46,651 nucleotides of DNA, from assembly GCA_944323505.1 (NCBI GenBank), contig CALUST010000026.1:1-46651 (forward strand), given 5' to 3'. This DNA comes from an uncultured Bacteroidales bacterium (GTDB taxonomy: Bacteria > Bacteroidota > Bacteroidia > Bacteroidales > UBA932). A program made the translations under genes and the position numbers. The notes beneath the pieces are model-generated. The model saw nothing but the letters and a program-made list of their open reading frames with translations, was not told the DNA's origin and ran no database searches. Below are positions 15,438 through 25,169 of this stretch, in pieces; the first letter of the stretch is position 1; the number at the start of each line of letters is the position of its first letter.

Positions 15438-18050
15438 ATGATGAAAAAACTAGACATCCATGGCAAGGTGGCACGCATGGCCGCCACCTTGCTTGTTGCA
15501 GTAGCCGGTCTGGCTCCGCTCACATCATGCGACAAGTATGATGATACGGAACTCAGACAGCAGATCACAGACATCAATGACCGTCTCACTGCTTTGGAGG
15601 AGGATATTGATGTGCAACTCAAGGCGCTCAAAGCCATCATTGACGGCAAGACCACCATTCTTTCCTGTCTGTATGACGAGGAGACGGGAATGTACACCAT
15701 CACTCTTACTGACGAGGACAATACCGTGATTGAAGTGCCTGCTGTGGGCAATGACATGGCCCCTGTCATCTCTTATATAGAGGAAGAGGACGGCACCAAA
15801 TACTGGGCTGTCGTTTCTGAGGGCGGGGAGAAGACTGCTATTGTGGATGCTGACGGCAACAGGCTGAAAGTCGGGGGAGAAACCCCTGCGTTGAGGCTCG
15901 GGGCTGAAGGCGAGTGGATGATCTCGGCTGACGGCGCCACATGGACAGGTCTCGGTGTCACTTCAGAGGATGTGGCCATATTTGCCAAGGCAGAGGAGAC
16001 AGAGACCTCGGTCATATTTACTCTCACTGACGGTACAGAACTGGAAATCAGCAAGTACGACGGTTCTGCCGCCACTTTCTATCCGCTTGCGGGCTCATTG
16101 TATTTCACCGCAGGTGAAGAGAAGACCGTGGAGTTCTCTCTTGACGGCATAGTGAATATCGCAGTCCAGGAAGTGCCTTACGGATGGTATGCCAAGACTA
16201 CCAGGACATCGATGACGGTACGTGCTCCAGGTGAGGACAAGTCCGATGCCGACCAGAACGGGACGGTCAAGATTCTGGGTGTGACTTCTGACGGGAAGTC
16301 TTTCATATCAGAAGTGTATGTCTCGATAGGGACTCCTGATGTCAGCATTGTGCTCAATAGTGACAGGACATTCAGCATCACCATGCAGGGCTCTACGACA
16401 TCTTTCAAATATATGGCAATGAAGATTGACGACTATTCTGCCGATGACGTCGTCAACAGCCTGATATGGGAGGCGAAGTCGTCTTCTGAAGACATCATCA
16501 ACGCATCCCTGGCGGATCTTCTCGGGGCTGAGCCTGAAGATGGATATGCTTATATCGTATGGGCGATAGCCGATGAGAAATATAATGCGGCTGACATCGT
16601 CACATCAGATCCTATCCAGCCTGTCATGGTCGATATCTCGGTCTCAGATCTGAGATATGACAATGCCATGGTAAATGTCTCTGTCACTGGGGTCAATAGT
16701 TTTGCTTATGGCTATATCGTCAAAGGAGACGACTATCCTACATTTGAAGAGGTACTTGCCGCGGCAGAACTGGAGGGCTTCTGGCAGACTATGAACTACG
16801 GAAGTACATTATCGGCACAGCTGAACGGATTCTATTGGGACACCCCTGCGGTAACAGGAGCCGACTATATAATCTGGGTCCTGCCTATCATCGGAAGCAA
16901 CAACTTTGACTACACTGCCGAGGATTTCCATTATGTTGAGATTTCTCTTCCGGATCTGCTGCCGGGCGGGTCTGTGACTCCTGTTGTGAGTGAGGTGGTG
17001 ACAGAAAAGACATCCCTTACTGCCAAAGTGGAGGCAACGGGGGCATATAAGGTGTATGCACAATGGTATACTGATGCCGATTATGAGGCTTTCGCTGACG
17101 AAGCGGCAATAGTGGCTGATGTCACACTTTCATCTCTTCTTGATCCGGCTTCAATATCTCTCAGCAATCTTCCGCTGGGCGAGTCTGGCAGACTCGTGGT
17201 GCTGGCCGTAGATAACGACGGAAAGTATGCCATGACGAGTCTGGAGGCAGATCTCAAGACTGTCACATGGTCTGATATGACGATTGAACTGGGAGAGTTG
17301 GAACTGGGTATGACTTCAGTCGCTATACCGGTAGAGGTATCAGGCGGTACAGCCACTTCATTCAAATATATCAATATGGACAGGGAACTGTTCAATTCCC
17401 CTGACAACCAGAGAATCGGCTGGTCCGAGGATCTTGACGTGATGGAGAAATATCTTGCCGGTGTTGAGCCGGGAGAGTTCGGATTCTACCAGAACGGTGT
17501 CACGGTTTTGCCGGATGAGAAAATGGATTATGACTTCCCTGAGGATAATGTCATAAGGATTGACTGGCTGCAGACAGGGACTGAATACATATTCTATCTT
17601 GTAGCCCTCGATGAGGATGACAATCCTACACGCTGTGTGACCATGACATATACTCCGGGCGTCGATCCGAGTCTCATCACACGGAAGGCTGATGCCGACT
17701 ATGAGTATGGCAAGCCTCAGATCACATTCACGTCTGCATCGGCATGGGACCCTACCAAGCCTCTTGAATGTATGTATGACATAACTGTGCAGGTGACATT
17801 GCCTTCCGGATGTAAAGAATGTTATCTGTCTCCGGTGGAGGATTATCTGCTTGCCGACTGGGCTAACGGATTCTACAACGTGATATCCGATCCGTATGGG
17901 TGCGGCGCACACATTTATGCATCTCAGGAAGTGACTGTGTCCATGGTGCCATACGGTACTTATATCGGAGTCGTCTGGCTGGATGACAAAGGCAAGTACC
18001 ACGAGACATATACGATTCTGTGCGATGCCGAGTATCTCGGTATCCAATGA
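15438..18050 (+). CDS. Large surface lipoprotein with DUF4988-like coiled-coil head
   Basis: An 870-aa protein. The signal has lipobox APLTSC. It is followed by a short coiled coil (ELRQQITDINDRLTALEEDI) and a beta unit (GKTTILSCLYDEETGMYTIT) that is characteristic of DUF4988-type lipoproteins. The remainder is several Fn3/Ig-like repeats (SFKYMAMKIDDYSADDVVNS near 325 and SFKYINMDRELFNSPDNQRI near 640 are an internal repeat pair). The coiled coil probably trimerises the N-terminus near the membrane. Two adjacent ATG codons open the gene and either may be used. It is the last gene before a terminator-like hairpin. Confidence 0.72.
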   Translation: MMKKLDIHGKVARMAATLLVAVAGLAPLTSCDKYDDTELRQQITDINDRLTALEEDIDVQLKALKAIIDGKTTILSCLYDEETGMYTITLTDEDNTVIEVPAVGNDMAPVISYIEEEDGTKYWAVVSEGGEKTAIVDADGNRLKVGGETPALRLGAEGEWMISADGATWTGLGVTSEDVAIFAKAEETETSVIFTLTDGTELEISKYDGSAATFYPLAGSLYFTAGEEKTVEFSLDGIVNIAVQEVPYGWYAKTTRTSMTVRAPGEDKSDADQNGTVKILGVTSDGKSFISEVYVSIGTPDVSIVLNSDRTFSITMQGSTTSFKYMAMKIDDYSADDVVNSLIWEAKSSSEDIINASLADLLGAEPEDGYAYIVWAIADEKYNAADIVTSDPIQPVMVDISVSDLRYDNAMVNVSVTGVNSFAYGYIVKGDDYPTFEEVLAAAELEGFWQTMNYGSTLSAQLNGFYWDTPAVTGADYIIWVLPIIGSNNFDYTAEDFHYVEISLPDLLPGGSVTPVVSEVVTEKTSLTAKVEATGAYKVYAQWYTDADYEAFADEAAIVADVTLSSLLDPASISLSNLPLGESGRLVVLAVDNDGKYAMTSLEADLKTVTWSDMTIELGELELGMTSVAIPVEVSGGTATSFKYINMDRELFNSPDNQRIGWSEDLDVMEKYLAGVEPGEFGFYQNGVTVLPDEKMDYDFPEDNVIRIDWLQTGTEYIFYLVALDEDDNPTRCVTMTYTPGVDPSLITRKADADYEYGKPQITFTSASAWDPTKPLECMYDITVQVTLPSGCKECYLSPVEDYLLADWANGFYNVISDPYGCGAHIYASQEVTVSMVPYGTYIGVVWLDDKGKYHETYTILCDAEYLGIQ

Positions 18051-18061
18051 CGGTGACCGGA

Positions 18062-18180
18062 GGGTCAAAAGTCACGAAATGAAGGAAGTGCTGCCAGTGA
18101 TGGCCGTCTCCTTTTGAACATAAATATTGGAGAGAAGGGGCGTGGCTCATAAGTCTCATGCTTTGGGTCACCCCCTTTTT
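18062..18180. repeat. Intergenic repeat element, copy B
   Basis: It opens with GGGTCAAAAGTCA (18062-18074), identical to 5200-5212, and closes with GGGTCACCCCCTTTTT (18165-18180), matching 5291-5307 with one change. Spacing between the two modules is 103 bp here and 91 bp at copy A. The two copies flank unrelated genes. Confidence 0.5.
18135..18180 (+). terminator. Terminator-like hairpin between the lipoprotein genes and susC
   Basis: AAGGGG (18135-18140) pairs with CCCCTT (18172-18177). The stem continues inward (GTGGCTC with GGGTCAC, one bulge and a G-T pair) and ends in TTTTT at 18176-18180. No clear TAnnTTTG promoter lies between it and the susC start at 18219. The susCD genes may therefore depend on readthrough. 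Confidence 0.6.
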
Positions 18181-18218
18181 ATGGGATTTTCATCATAATT
18201 ATTTTAGAAATCAAGGAA

Positions 18219-21200
18219 ATGGGTATTAAAAGACTGCTTTTTTCGGTGATTGTCCTGCTTTCGGGGCTCGGCCTTGCCGCCCAGGACATCACAGTCACCG
18301 GCAAAGTGACCGATTCGTCCAACGGAGAGCCTGTCCCGTTCGCCTCTATCCAGGTGAAGGGGACCATGACCGGTGCGAGTTCGGATGGAGACGGCAATTA
18401 TTCGATTTCAGTACCAGGGAATGCCGTTCTGGTATTCTCGTCTATAGGATATGTCACTTCAGAGGTAGAGGTGGCAGGAGCCGCCAGCCATAATGTGCAG
18501 CTGCAGCCTGATTCGCAGATGCTTGACGAGACCATTGTCGTCGCATTCGGTACGTCGACAAGAGAATCATTCACAGGTTCGGCGTCAGTGGTCAAGTCTT
18601 CCGACATAGCCAAGGTACAGACCTCCAACGTGGCGCGTTCTCTTGAGGGCGTCGTAGCAGGTGTGCAGATGACCACCTCTTCGGGCTCGCTCGGATCTTC
18701 CCCTACCATAATGATCAGGGGTATCAGTTCCATCAACGCCGGTTCTGACCCTCTTTATATCGTGGACGGGGTGCCTTATTCCGGGGACCTGAATAATATC
18801 AACCCCAGCGACATCGAGTCGATGACAGTGTTGAAGGATGCCGCGTCTAACGCTCTCTATGGAGCACGCGGAGCCAACGGTGTCATCATGATCACGACCA
18901 AGAGAGCCAAGGCGGGAGATGCTGTAGTGAATATCGACGCGAAATGGGGATGGAACTCAAAGGCATTGAAGGACTACGACTATATTACGGATCCGGGGCA
19001 GTATTATGAGGCGTTCTATTCGGCATATTACAATTATGAACTTGATCAGGGTCTGAGTCACACCATGGCTCATCTGAATGCCAATGCCGCACTTGACGAC
19101 CTCGGTTATATGGTGTATACGGTGCCTCGCGGAGAGACTCTCATCAATGAGGACGGCCATATCAATCCGTATGCCACACTCGGCAACCTTGTCACACTGC
19201 CTGACGGCGAGCAACGCTGGCTCACTCCGGACAACTGGGTGGATGAGGCTTACCGCAGTTCTCTCCGGCAGGAGTACAATGTGAGCATTTCAGGCTCGAC
19301 AGACAGGTCGAGTTATTATGCCTCATTCGGTTACCTCAACAACAAGGGTATCGTCAGCGGCTCGGACATGTACCGCTATACCGTCAGGCTCAAAGCCGAC
19401 TATCAGGCCAAGAGCTGGCTGAAGACGGGCATCAACATGTCCTACGCCAACTATAACTGGGACTCCGGCGCAAGCGATGAGGGTGTGTCAAACAGTACCG
19501 CGAATATTTTTGCAGTGGCGACGAGGATTGCCCCTATCTATCCTCTCTATGTACGTGATGCCAACCGGAATATCATGACAGACAGCCACGGATGGCCGGT
19601 ATATGACTATGGTACAGGAGAGAGCGGGGCAGTGAGGCCGAGTTTCTACAACACCAATGCTCTCCAGACTTCCCAACTGGACAAGCAGAACAATGAGGGA
19701 AATGCATTCAACGGCACCGGTTTCGTAGAGGTGAAGTTCCTCAAGGATTTCACTTTTACATTCAATGCAGGTGCAGGTGTGGACGGGGTACGTGTCACTC
19801 TGATGAACAACCCTTATTACGGGCAGTTCGCGACTTCCGGCGGTATCCTCAGCAAATACCACAACAGGAATTTCTATTTCAATCTTCAGCAGCTCCTGAA
19901 CTGGGACAGGACATTCGGCCGCATCCATCATGTCAGCGTGCTTCTGGGACATGAATCATACAAGACCACGGACAGTTATCTGGGAGCATCCAAGTCGAGG
20001 GTGATTTCAGGCGAGAGCACGGAACTCAATGAGGCCATCGTCGACAACCAGATAGCCCAGTCCTCAAAGTCCATGTACAATAACGAGGGATATTTCGTCC
20101 GCGCCCAGTATGACTATGCCAACAAACTTTTCTTCAGTGCGTCATACCGCCGCGATGCCTCATCGAAATTCCATCCGGACCACCGCTGGGGAAATTTCTG
20201 GTCGGTAGGAGCAGGCTGGCTCATCAATGAGGAGCCGTGGTTCAATGCAGGCTGGGTGGATATGCTCAAACTCAAGGCTTCTGTAGGCTCCCAGGGTAAT
20301 GACAACATCCCAAATTTCCTGTATGTCGACACATGGAATGTCTACAACAATGAAGACCAGGCAGGTGTGACATATATCCAGAAAGGCAACGAAGACATAA
20401 CCTGGGAGACGAACACCAACTTCAATGCAGGAGTGGACTTCGGCTTCTTCGGCGGCAGGCTCTCCGGTACTGCGGAGTATTTCTACCGCAAGACCACGGA
20501 TATGCTCTACTTCTTCACTTTGCCTTCTTCCATCGGTTATGGCGGATATTATGACAATATCGGCGACATGAGGAACTCGGGTGTTGAAGTATCCCTCAAC
20601 GGGAATATAATGCGTACCAAGAATCTCAACTGGGACGCCTATCTCAATTTCACCCATTATACCAATAAAGTGCTCAGCATCCCTGAGAAGAACAGGACGT
20701 CAGTGGTGGAAGGTCATGCCGGTTATGCCAGCGGGGACAAGTTCATCGGAGAGGGACTGCCTCTGAACACATTCTATATGCCGAAGTCGGCAGGTATAGA
20801 CCATAGTACGGGAGCGGAACTCTGGTATATGGAGGAGACTGACCAGTCAGGCACGCCGACAGGAAATACAGTGACCACGGACGACTACAGCAAGGCATCG
20901 TACTATCTCTGCGACGACCCTACTCCTGCACTGTACGGAGGATTCGGCACCAGCCTGCAGTTCTACGGCTTTGACGTGTCCGTGTCATTCACATATTCGA
21001 TAGGAGGTCTGGCATACGACAGCGGCTACGCATCATATATGATGGCCCCTAACGGCAACTCGCTCGGATACAATTTCCATAAGGACGTGTTCAAGGCATG
21101 GTCGCCTGACAATACGGAATCGGACATACCGAGGTTCGTGTACGGGGACATGAATGCAGGGGCATCATCCGACAGGTATCTTGTAGATGCAAGTTATCTC

Positions 21201-21416
21201 AATTTCCAGAATGCCCAGATAGGTTATACGATACCGGAGCATCTGACAAGAAAGTTCCATGTCAGCAGGCTGCGCGTCTATGTGACCTGCGACAATATAG
21301 TATACTGGTCAAGACGCGCCGGATTCGATCCGAGGTTCAGTTTCAGCGGGACCACCAATTCTGCTGTCAACTCGCCTGTACGCACGCTGTCAGGCGGTAT
21401 CAACATAACATTCTAA
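18219..21416 (+). CDS. SusC/RagA-family TonB-linked outer-membrane transporter
   Basis: A 1065-aa protein. It has a signal peptide (ending GLAAQ), a carboxypeptidase-D-like domain (VTGKVTDSSNGEPVPFASIQ), and a TonB-box region (DETIVVAFGTSTRESFTGSA). A plug domain (LYIVDGVPYSGDLNNINPSD, ALYGARGANGVIMITTKRA) and a 22-strand barrel ending in aromatic-terminated FNITF-like sequence (GGINITF) complete it. It imports ligand captured by the partner SusD encoded next. The absence of glycan enzymes and the presence of a subtilisin gene downstream suggest peptides as cargo, as shown for RagAB. That is inference. Confidence 0.93.
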   Translation: MGIKRLLFSVIVLLSGLGLAAQDITVTGKVTDSSNGEPVPFASIQVKGTMTGASSDGDGNYSISVPGNAVLVFSSIGYVTSEVEVAGAASHNVQLQPDSQMLDETIVVAFGTSTRESFTGSASVVKSSDIAKVQTSNVARSLEGVVAGVQMTTSSGSLGSSPTIMIRGISSINAGSDPLYIVDGVPYSGDLNNINPSDIESMTVLKDAASNALYGARGANGVIMITTKRAKAGDAVVNIDAKWGWNSKALKDYDYITDPGQYYEAFYSAYYNYELDQGLSHTMAHLNANAALDDLGYMVYTVPRGETLINEDGHINPYATLGNLVTLPDGEQRWLTPDNWVDEAYRSSLRQEYNVSISGSTDRSSYYASFGYLNNKGIVSGSDMYRYTVRLKADYQAKSWLKTGINMSYANYNWDSGASDEGVSNSTANIFAVATRIAPIYPLYVRDANRNIMTDSHGWPVYDYGTGESGAVRPSFYNTNALQTSQLDKQNNEGNAFNGTGFVEVKFLKDFTFTFNAGAGVDGVRVTLMNNPYYGQFATSGGILSKYHNRNFYFNLQQLLNWDRTFGRIHHVSVLLGHESYKTTDSYLGASKSRVISGESTELNEAIVDNQIAQSSKSMYNNEGYFVRAQYDYANKLFFSASYRRDASSKFHPDHRWGNFWSVGAGWLINEEPWFNAGWVDMLKLKASVGSQGNDNIPNFLYVDTWNVYNNEDQAGVTYIQKGNEDITWETNTNFNAGVDFGFFGGRLSGTAEYFYRKTTDMLYFFTLPSSIGYGGYYDNIGDMRNSGVEVSLNGNIMRTKNLNWDAYLNFTHYTNKVLSIPEKNRTSVVEGHAGYASGDKFIGEGLPLNTFYMPKSAGIDHSTGAELWYMEETDQSGTPTGNTVTTDDYSKASYYLCDDPTPALYGGFGTSLQFYGFDVSVSFTYSIGGLAYDSGYASYMMAPNGNSLGYNFHKDVFKAWSPDNTESDIPRFVYGDMNAGASSDRYLVDASYLNFQNAQIGYTIPEHLTRKFHVSRLRVYVTCDNIVYWSRRAGFDPRFSFSGTTNSAVNSPVRTLSGGINITF

Positions 21417-21436
21417 TGCCATAAGGAGAAGATAAG

Positions 21437-23092
21437 ATGAAAAATACATTGATAAGATCGGTTTTCGCGCTTGTGCTCCCGGTGCTTGCCACAGGGTGCA
21501 TCACAGAAGCATTCCCGGAGAACGGGACTCTTACCGACTCCCAGCTGAAGGAATATTCTGTAGGGATGATACTGAACGGGCTTCCGGCTGACATGATGGC
21601 GTCCGAGACCGCCGGCTATTATGCCGCCTACGGCGACCAGACTGACTTCGGACTGCCTTCAATCCATCTGAGGACAGAGTATATGCTTGAGGACATAGTG
21701 GCTCTCGGCACCCCGAACTACAACCAGTTCAACTATTATGTGGCTGACCTGTTCATGGGAGCCAACTATCAGTATTGCGGTTATTTCTGGGATGCGTACT
21801 ATTCATGGATCAAGGAAGCCAACGAGGTCATCTCCATGATAGATCCCGATACGGAGAATGCGCAGGAGAGGGACTGGCTTGCCCAGGCTCACACATACAG
21901 GGCAATGTTCTACCTTGATCTTGCCAGGCTCTATATCCCTAAGGACAATAAGACCGGAGTGCCTGTATATGCCAATATCCGCAATCTCACCGTGCCTTTG
22001 GTCACTGAGAATACAACGGAGGAGATGGCTCAGCACAATCCGAGAGTAAGGCGTGAGGTCATCTATGAGTTTATCCTTGATGACCTGGATGCCGCCGTGG
22101 AATATTTCGAGGGCACAACGGCTACCGGCTATACACGCCCTACTCTTGCCGCTGCATACGGACTTATGGCAAGAGCATATCTTGAGGTCGGGACCGACCT
22201 GGACGAGGCAGGGGAGACCGGAGCTTCCGATGCATTTGACAATTGCATCAGATATGCGGATCTGGCCATATCCACAAGCGGCAAGACTCCTCTTACCCAG
22301 TCCGAATGGGAGGACCCTGTGAACGGGTTCAACAACGGCGCATCCAACAATGCATGGATATGGGGGCTGCCTCTGATGGCGTCGAGTACGACAAATGTCA
22401 TGAATTTCATATCCCACATGTCCACTGAGGCCACATGGGCCTATGGATGCAGGGTGCTCCCGGGTGCAAGCAGGACTTTCTACCAGCAGATTCCTGACGC
22501 TGACTTCAGGAAGCATACATGGCTTGACCCAGAGTGGGAATCAGGCTACTATGACTATAAGTTCTGCGGCTCTGCCGAGGCGCAGGAGAATTTCAAGTCA
22601 ATCGCAGTGCCTTATACCAGCCTCAAATTCCGTCCGGCCAGTGGAGAAGTCTCCAACTACAGCGTGGGGTCATGTGCTGATCATCCGCTGATGCGTGTAG
22701 AGGAGATGTACTTCATCAAGATGGAGGCCACTGCCAAGAAAGACGGCAATGTGCTCAACGCTGCCGTTCTTCTTGAGGATTTCCTCAATACCTACCGTTA
22801 TACTGACGGCTCATATATTTGCGAGGCTGACAACCTTGAAGACTTCTTCGAGGAGATGCTTTTCCAGAAGAGAGTCGAGTTCTGGGGTGAGGGTATCCTC
22901 ATGTATGACTACAAGAGGCTTGACATAGGCATCACCCGTACCGGCAGCAACTTTGTCCCGGACTTTGCCTACGACACCAACGGGCGTTCCCCTCAGTGGA
23001 ACATTGTGATACCGAGGACTGAACTCCAGTCCAATTCAGGCATCAACGACTATTTGAACAACCCTGATCCGTCAGGTTTCTGGATGTATTGA
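21437..23092 (+). CDS. SusD/RagB-family surface binding lipoprotein
   Basis: A 551-aa protein with a lipobox (PVLATGC). It has the SusD tetratricopeptide core (YYSWIKEANEVISMIDPDTE, DWLAQAHTYRAMFYLDLARL, AAAYGLMARAYLEVGTDLDE). The C-terminal signature is KRVEFWGEGILMYDYKRLDI followed by PSGFWMY. It forms the lid of the SusC channel and binds substrate at the surface. It starts 20 nt after susC and is followed 1 nt later by the peptidase gene. Confidence 0.93.
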   Translation: MKNTLIRSVFALVLPVLATGCITEAFPENGTLTDSQLKEYSVGMILNGLPADMMASETAGYYAAYGDQTDFGLPSIHLRTEYMLEDIVALGTPNYNQFNYYVADLFMGANYQYCGYFWDAYYSWIKEANEVISMIDPDTENAQERDWLAQAHTYRAMFYLDLARLYIPKDNKTGVPVYANIRNLTVPLVTENTTEEMAQHNPRVRREVIYEFILDDLDAAVEYFEGTTATGYTRPTLAAAYGLMARAYLEVGTDLDEAGETGASDAFDNCIRYADLAISTSGKTPLTQSEWEDPVNGFNNGASNNAWIWGLPLMASSTTNVMNFISHMSTEATWAYGCRVLPGASRTFYQQIPDADFRKHTWLDPEWESGYYDYKFCGSAEAQENFKSIAVPYTSLKFRPASGEVSNYSVGSCADHPLMRVEEMYFIKMEATAKKDGNVLNAAVLLEDFLNTYRYTDGSYICEADNLEDFFEEMLFQKRVEFWGEGILMYDYKRLDIGITRTGSNFVPDFAYDTNGRSPQWNIVIPRTELQSNSGINDYLNNPDPSGFWMY

Positions 23093-23093
23093 T

Positions 23094-25148
23094 ATGAAGA
23101 CGAATATGAGACAATATTCCCGGACATGGACAGCTGCGGGGGCGGCAATGCTCCTGCTGGCTGCCTGCTCCCTGGATGAGACCGGGATGCAGGACGGGGG
23201 CGGCAATGCTACTGCTCCATCTGACAAGATAATATGTGCAGGCGGCGAATCTGCTGCAGGTTCGCTGCTGATCTATGTGGACGAGGCGTTCGCTGCAGAA
23301 CTTGCTTCAGTGGTGCCGTCAGACGGCTCGTATTCCGAGCCTGTGTCCGAACTGGCCGAGGCCGGGGTGCAAGGTATCAGAAGAGTCTTCCCCGGCAGCG
23401 ACAAGGAGGTGATGACCAAGTCATCACAGTCGGATTACAAGTTTGACAAATGGTTCAAGGTGACATTCGACGATAGCGGAAGTCTTGATGAGATGGCCGG
23501 CCGCCTCGCCGCGTTCCCGCAGATAAGGACAGTGCAGTACAATACTATTGTCCGTCCTGCTGTCGAGCCGCAGGTCTATCCTTATGAGCCTGCACAGCCG
23601 ATGACAAGGGCTGCAGCAGGACAGGGGGCTGTGTTCAACGACCCTGCGCTTGTTGACCAGTGGCATTACAGCAACGACGGCTCTGTGTGCCGGGCAGCAA
23701 GGGAGGGTGCCGACATCAATGTGACTGATGCATGGCGCCTGACAGGCGGAGACAGGGATATCATAGTGGCCGTGATTGATGACGGCGTGTGGTATGAGCA
23801 TCCTGACCTGAAGAACAATATGTGGGTGAATGAAGCCGAACTCAACGGGCAGGAAGGTGTGGATGATGACGGGAACGGATATGTGGATGACATACATGGA
23901 GTCAATTTCTGCCATGACGGTCTTGAGCCTGTACGCTGGGACAGAGGCTCCGGGCACGGGTCCCATGTGGCCGGGACTGTGGCTGCCGAGAACAACAACG
24001 GTATCGGAGTCTGCGGTGTGGCCGGAGGGACAGGCAACAATGACGGGGTCAGGATGATTACCTGCCAGATATTCGAGGGCGAACTGTATGCCGATGCCGC
24101 TCAGGTTGCTGCGGCAATAAAATATGCCAAGGACAAAGGGGCTGTCATCATTCAAGGCTCATTCGGCTTTGACCCCGGGGCATTCGCCAATGACAATGCG
24201 TTCGAGACCCAGCTTGCTTCTGCGCAGGCTGATGCCCTCAAGGATTTCATGTTCAACAATGACAATTTCAGCCCTTACCTTGAAGGCGGTCTCGCGATAT
24301 TCTCTGCCGGCAACAATTATACGGGGACAATCTGTTATCCCGGTGCCTACACAGACTGCATCTGCGTGACTGCATTGGGTGCGGACGGACTTCCTGCCCT
24401 GTACACCAATTTCGGATACGGCAGCAATATCGCCGCTCCCGGAGGTGAGTCGGGACTTGGAGGCATGACCACTATCGAGGCCTGCGTACTTTCCACTATT
24501 CCGGAGGGATTTACAGACGGACAATGGGAGACTTCGGGCTATGCATACATGCAGGGGACGTCCATGGCATGTCCGCATGTGTCAGGTGTCGCCGCTCTCG
24601 GACTGGCCTATGCCAAGAAACTCGGGAAGAAATATACAAGAGAGGAGTTCACATCCATGCTGCTGACGTCCGTGAATGATCTTGACGGTATGCTTGACGG
24701 GACAAAACTGTCCATACGGGCAAGCGACGGAGCACTCCAGCAGATGAATCTCGGTGCCTACAAGAATTTCATGGGGACAGGAAGCGTCGATGCGTGGAGG
24801 CTCATGATGCAGATAGAGGGGACACCGTGCATAATGGCCGCTGTCGGGAAAGAGCAGTCGATTGACCTTGACGAATATTTCGGAGGAGGAGCTGACGGGC
24901 TTACATATCTTGATGTCATTGTGTCTGAGGAGGACAGGCAGGCTCTCGGACTGGAGACGGAGCCTGAGATTGCCGATGGCAGGCTTGTGATATATCCTAC
25001 AAAGTACGGCTCAGCCAGGCTTACCGTATCCGCAGTCGGAGGCGGCACTAATGTCGGGACAGGCAATATCAACGGGGGACAGGAAATCTCCAAGGAGATA
25101 TCCGTCATCACCAGGGGTGTGGCCAGCGGCAACAACGGATGGCTTTGA
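23094..25148 (+). CDS. S8 subtilisin-like serine peptidase lipoprotein
   Basis: A 684-aa protein with a lipobox (MLLLAAC), a propeptide-like region (about 40-170), then a subtilase domain. The catalytic triad is Asp229 (IIVAVIDDGVWYEHPDL), His288 (GSGHGSHVAGTVAA) and Ser490 (MQGTSMACPHVSGVAAL), with the oxyanion Asn in IFSAGNN. The C-terminal about 110 residues form a beta domain. All catalytic residues are intact. As a lipoprotein encoded directly after SusCD, it probably digests protein at the cell surface and feeds peptides to the transporter (inference). It ends GNNGWL. Confidence 0.93.
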   Translation: MKTNMRQYSRTWTAAGAAMLLLAACSLDETGMQDGGGNATAPSDKIICAGGESAAGSLLIYVDEAFAAELASVVPSDGSYSEPVSELAEAGVQGIRRVFPGSDKEVMTKSSQSDYKFDKWFKVTFDDSGSLDEMAGRLAAFPQIRTVQYNTIVRPAVEPQVYPYEPAQPMTRAAAGQGAVFNDPALVDQWHYSNDGSVCRAAREGADINVTDAWRLTGGDRDIIVAVIDDGVWYEHPDLKNNMWVNEAELNGQEGVDDDGNGYVDDIHGVNFCHDGLEPVRWDRGSGHGSHVAGTVAAENNNGIGVCGVAGGTGNNDGVRMITCQIFEGELYADAAQVAAAIKYAKDKGAVIIQGSFGFDPGAFANDNAFETQLASAQADALKDFMFNNDNFSPYLEGGLAIFSAGNNYTGTICYPGAYTDCICVTALGADGLPALYTNFGYGSNIAAPGGESGLGGMTTIEACVLSTIPEGFTDGQWETSGYAYMQGTSMACPHVSGVAALGLAYAKKLGKKYTREEFTSMLLTSVNDLDGMLDGTKLSIRASDGALQQMNLGAYKNFMGTGSVDAWRLMMQIEGTPCIMAAVGKEQSIDLDEYFGGGADGLTYLDVIVSEEDRQALGLETEPEIADGRLVIYPTKYGSARLTVSAVGGGTNVGTGNINGGQEISKEISVITRGVASGNNGWL

Positions 25149-25169
25149 TTACTCTAAACGCATGAAGAT

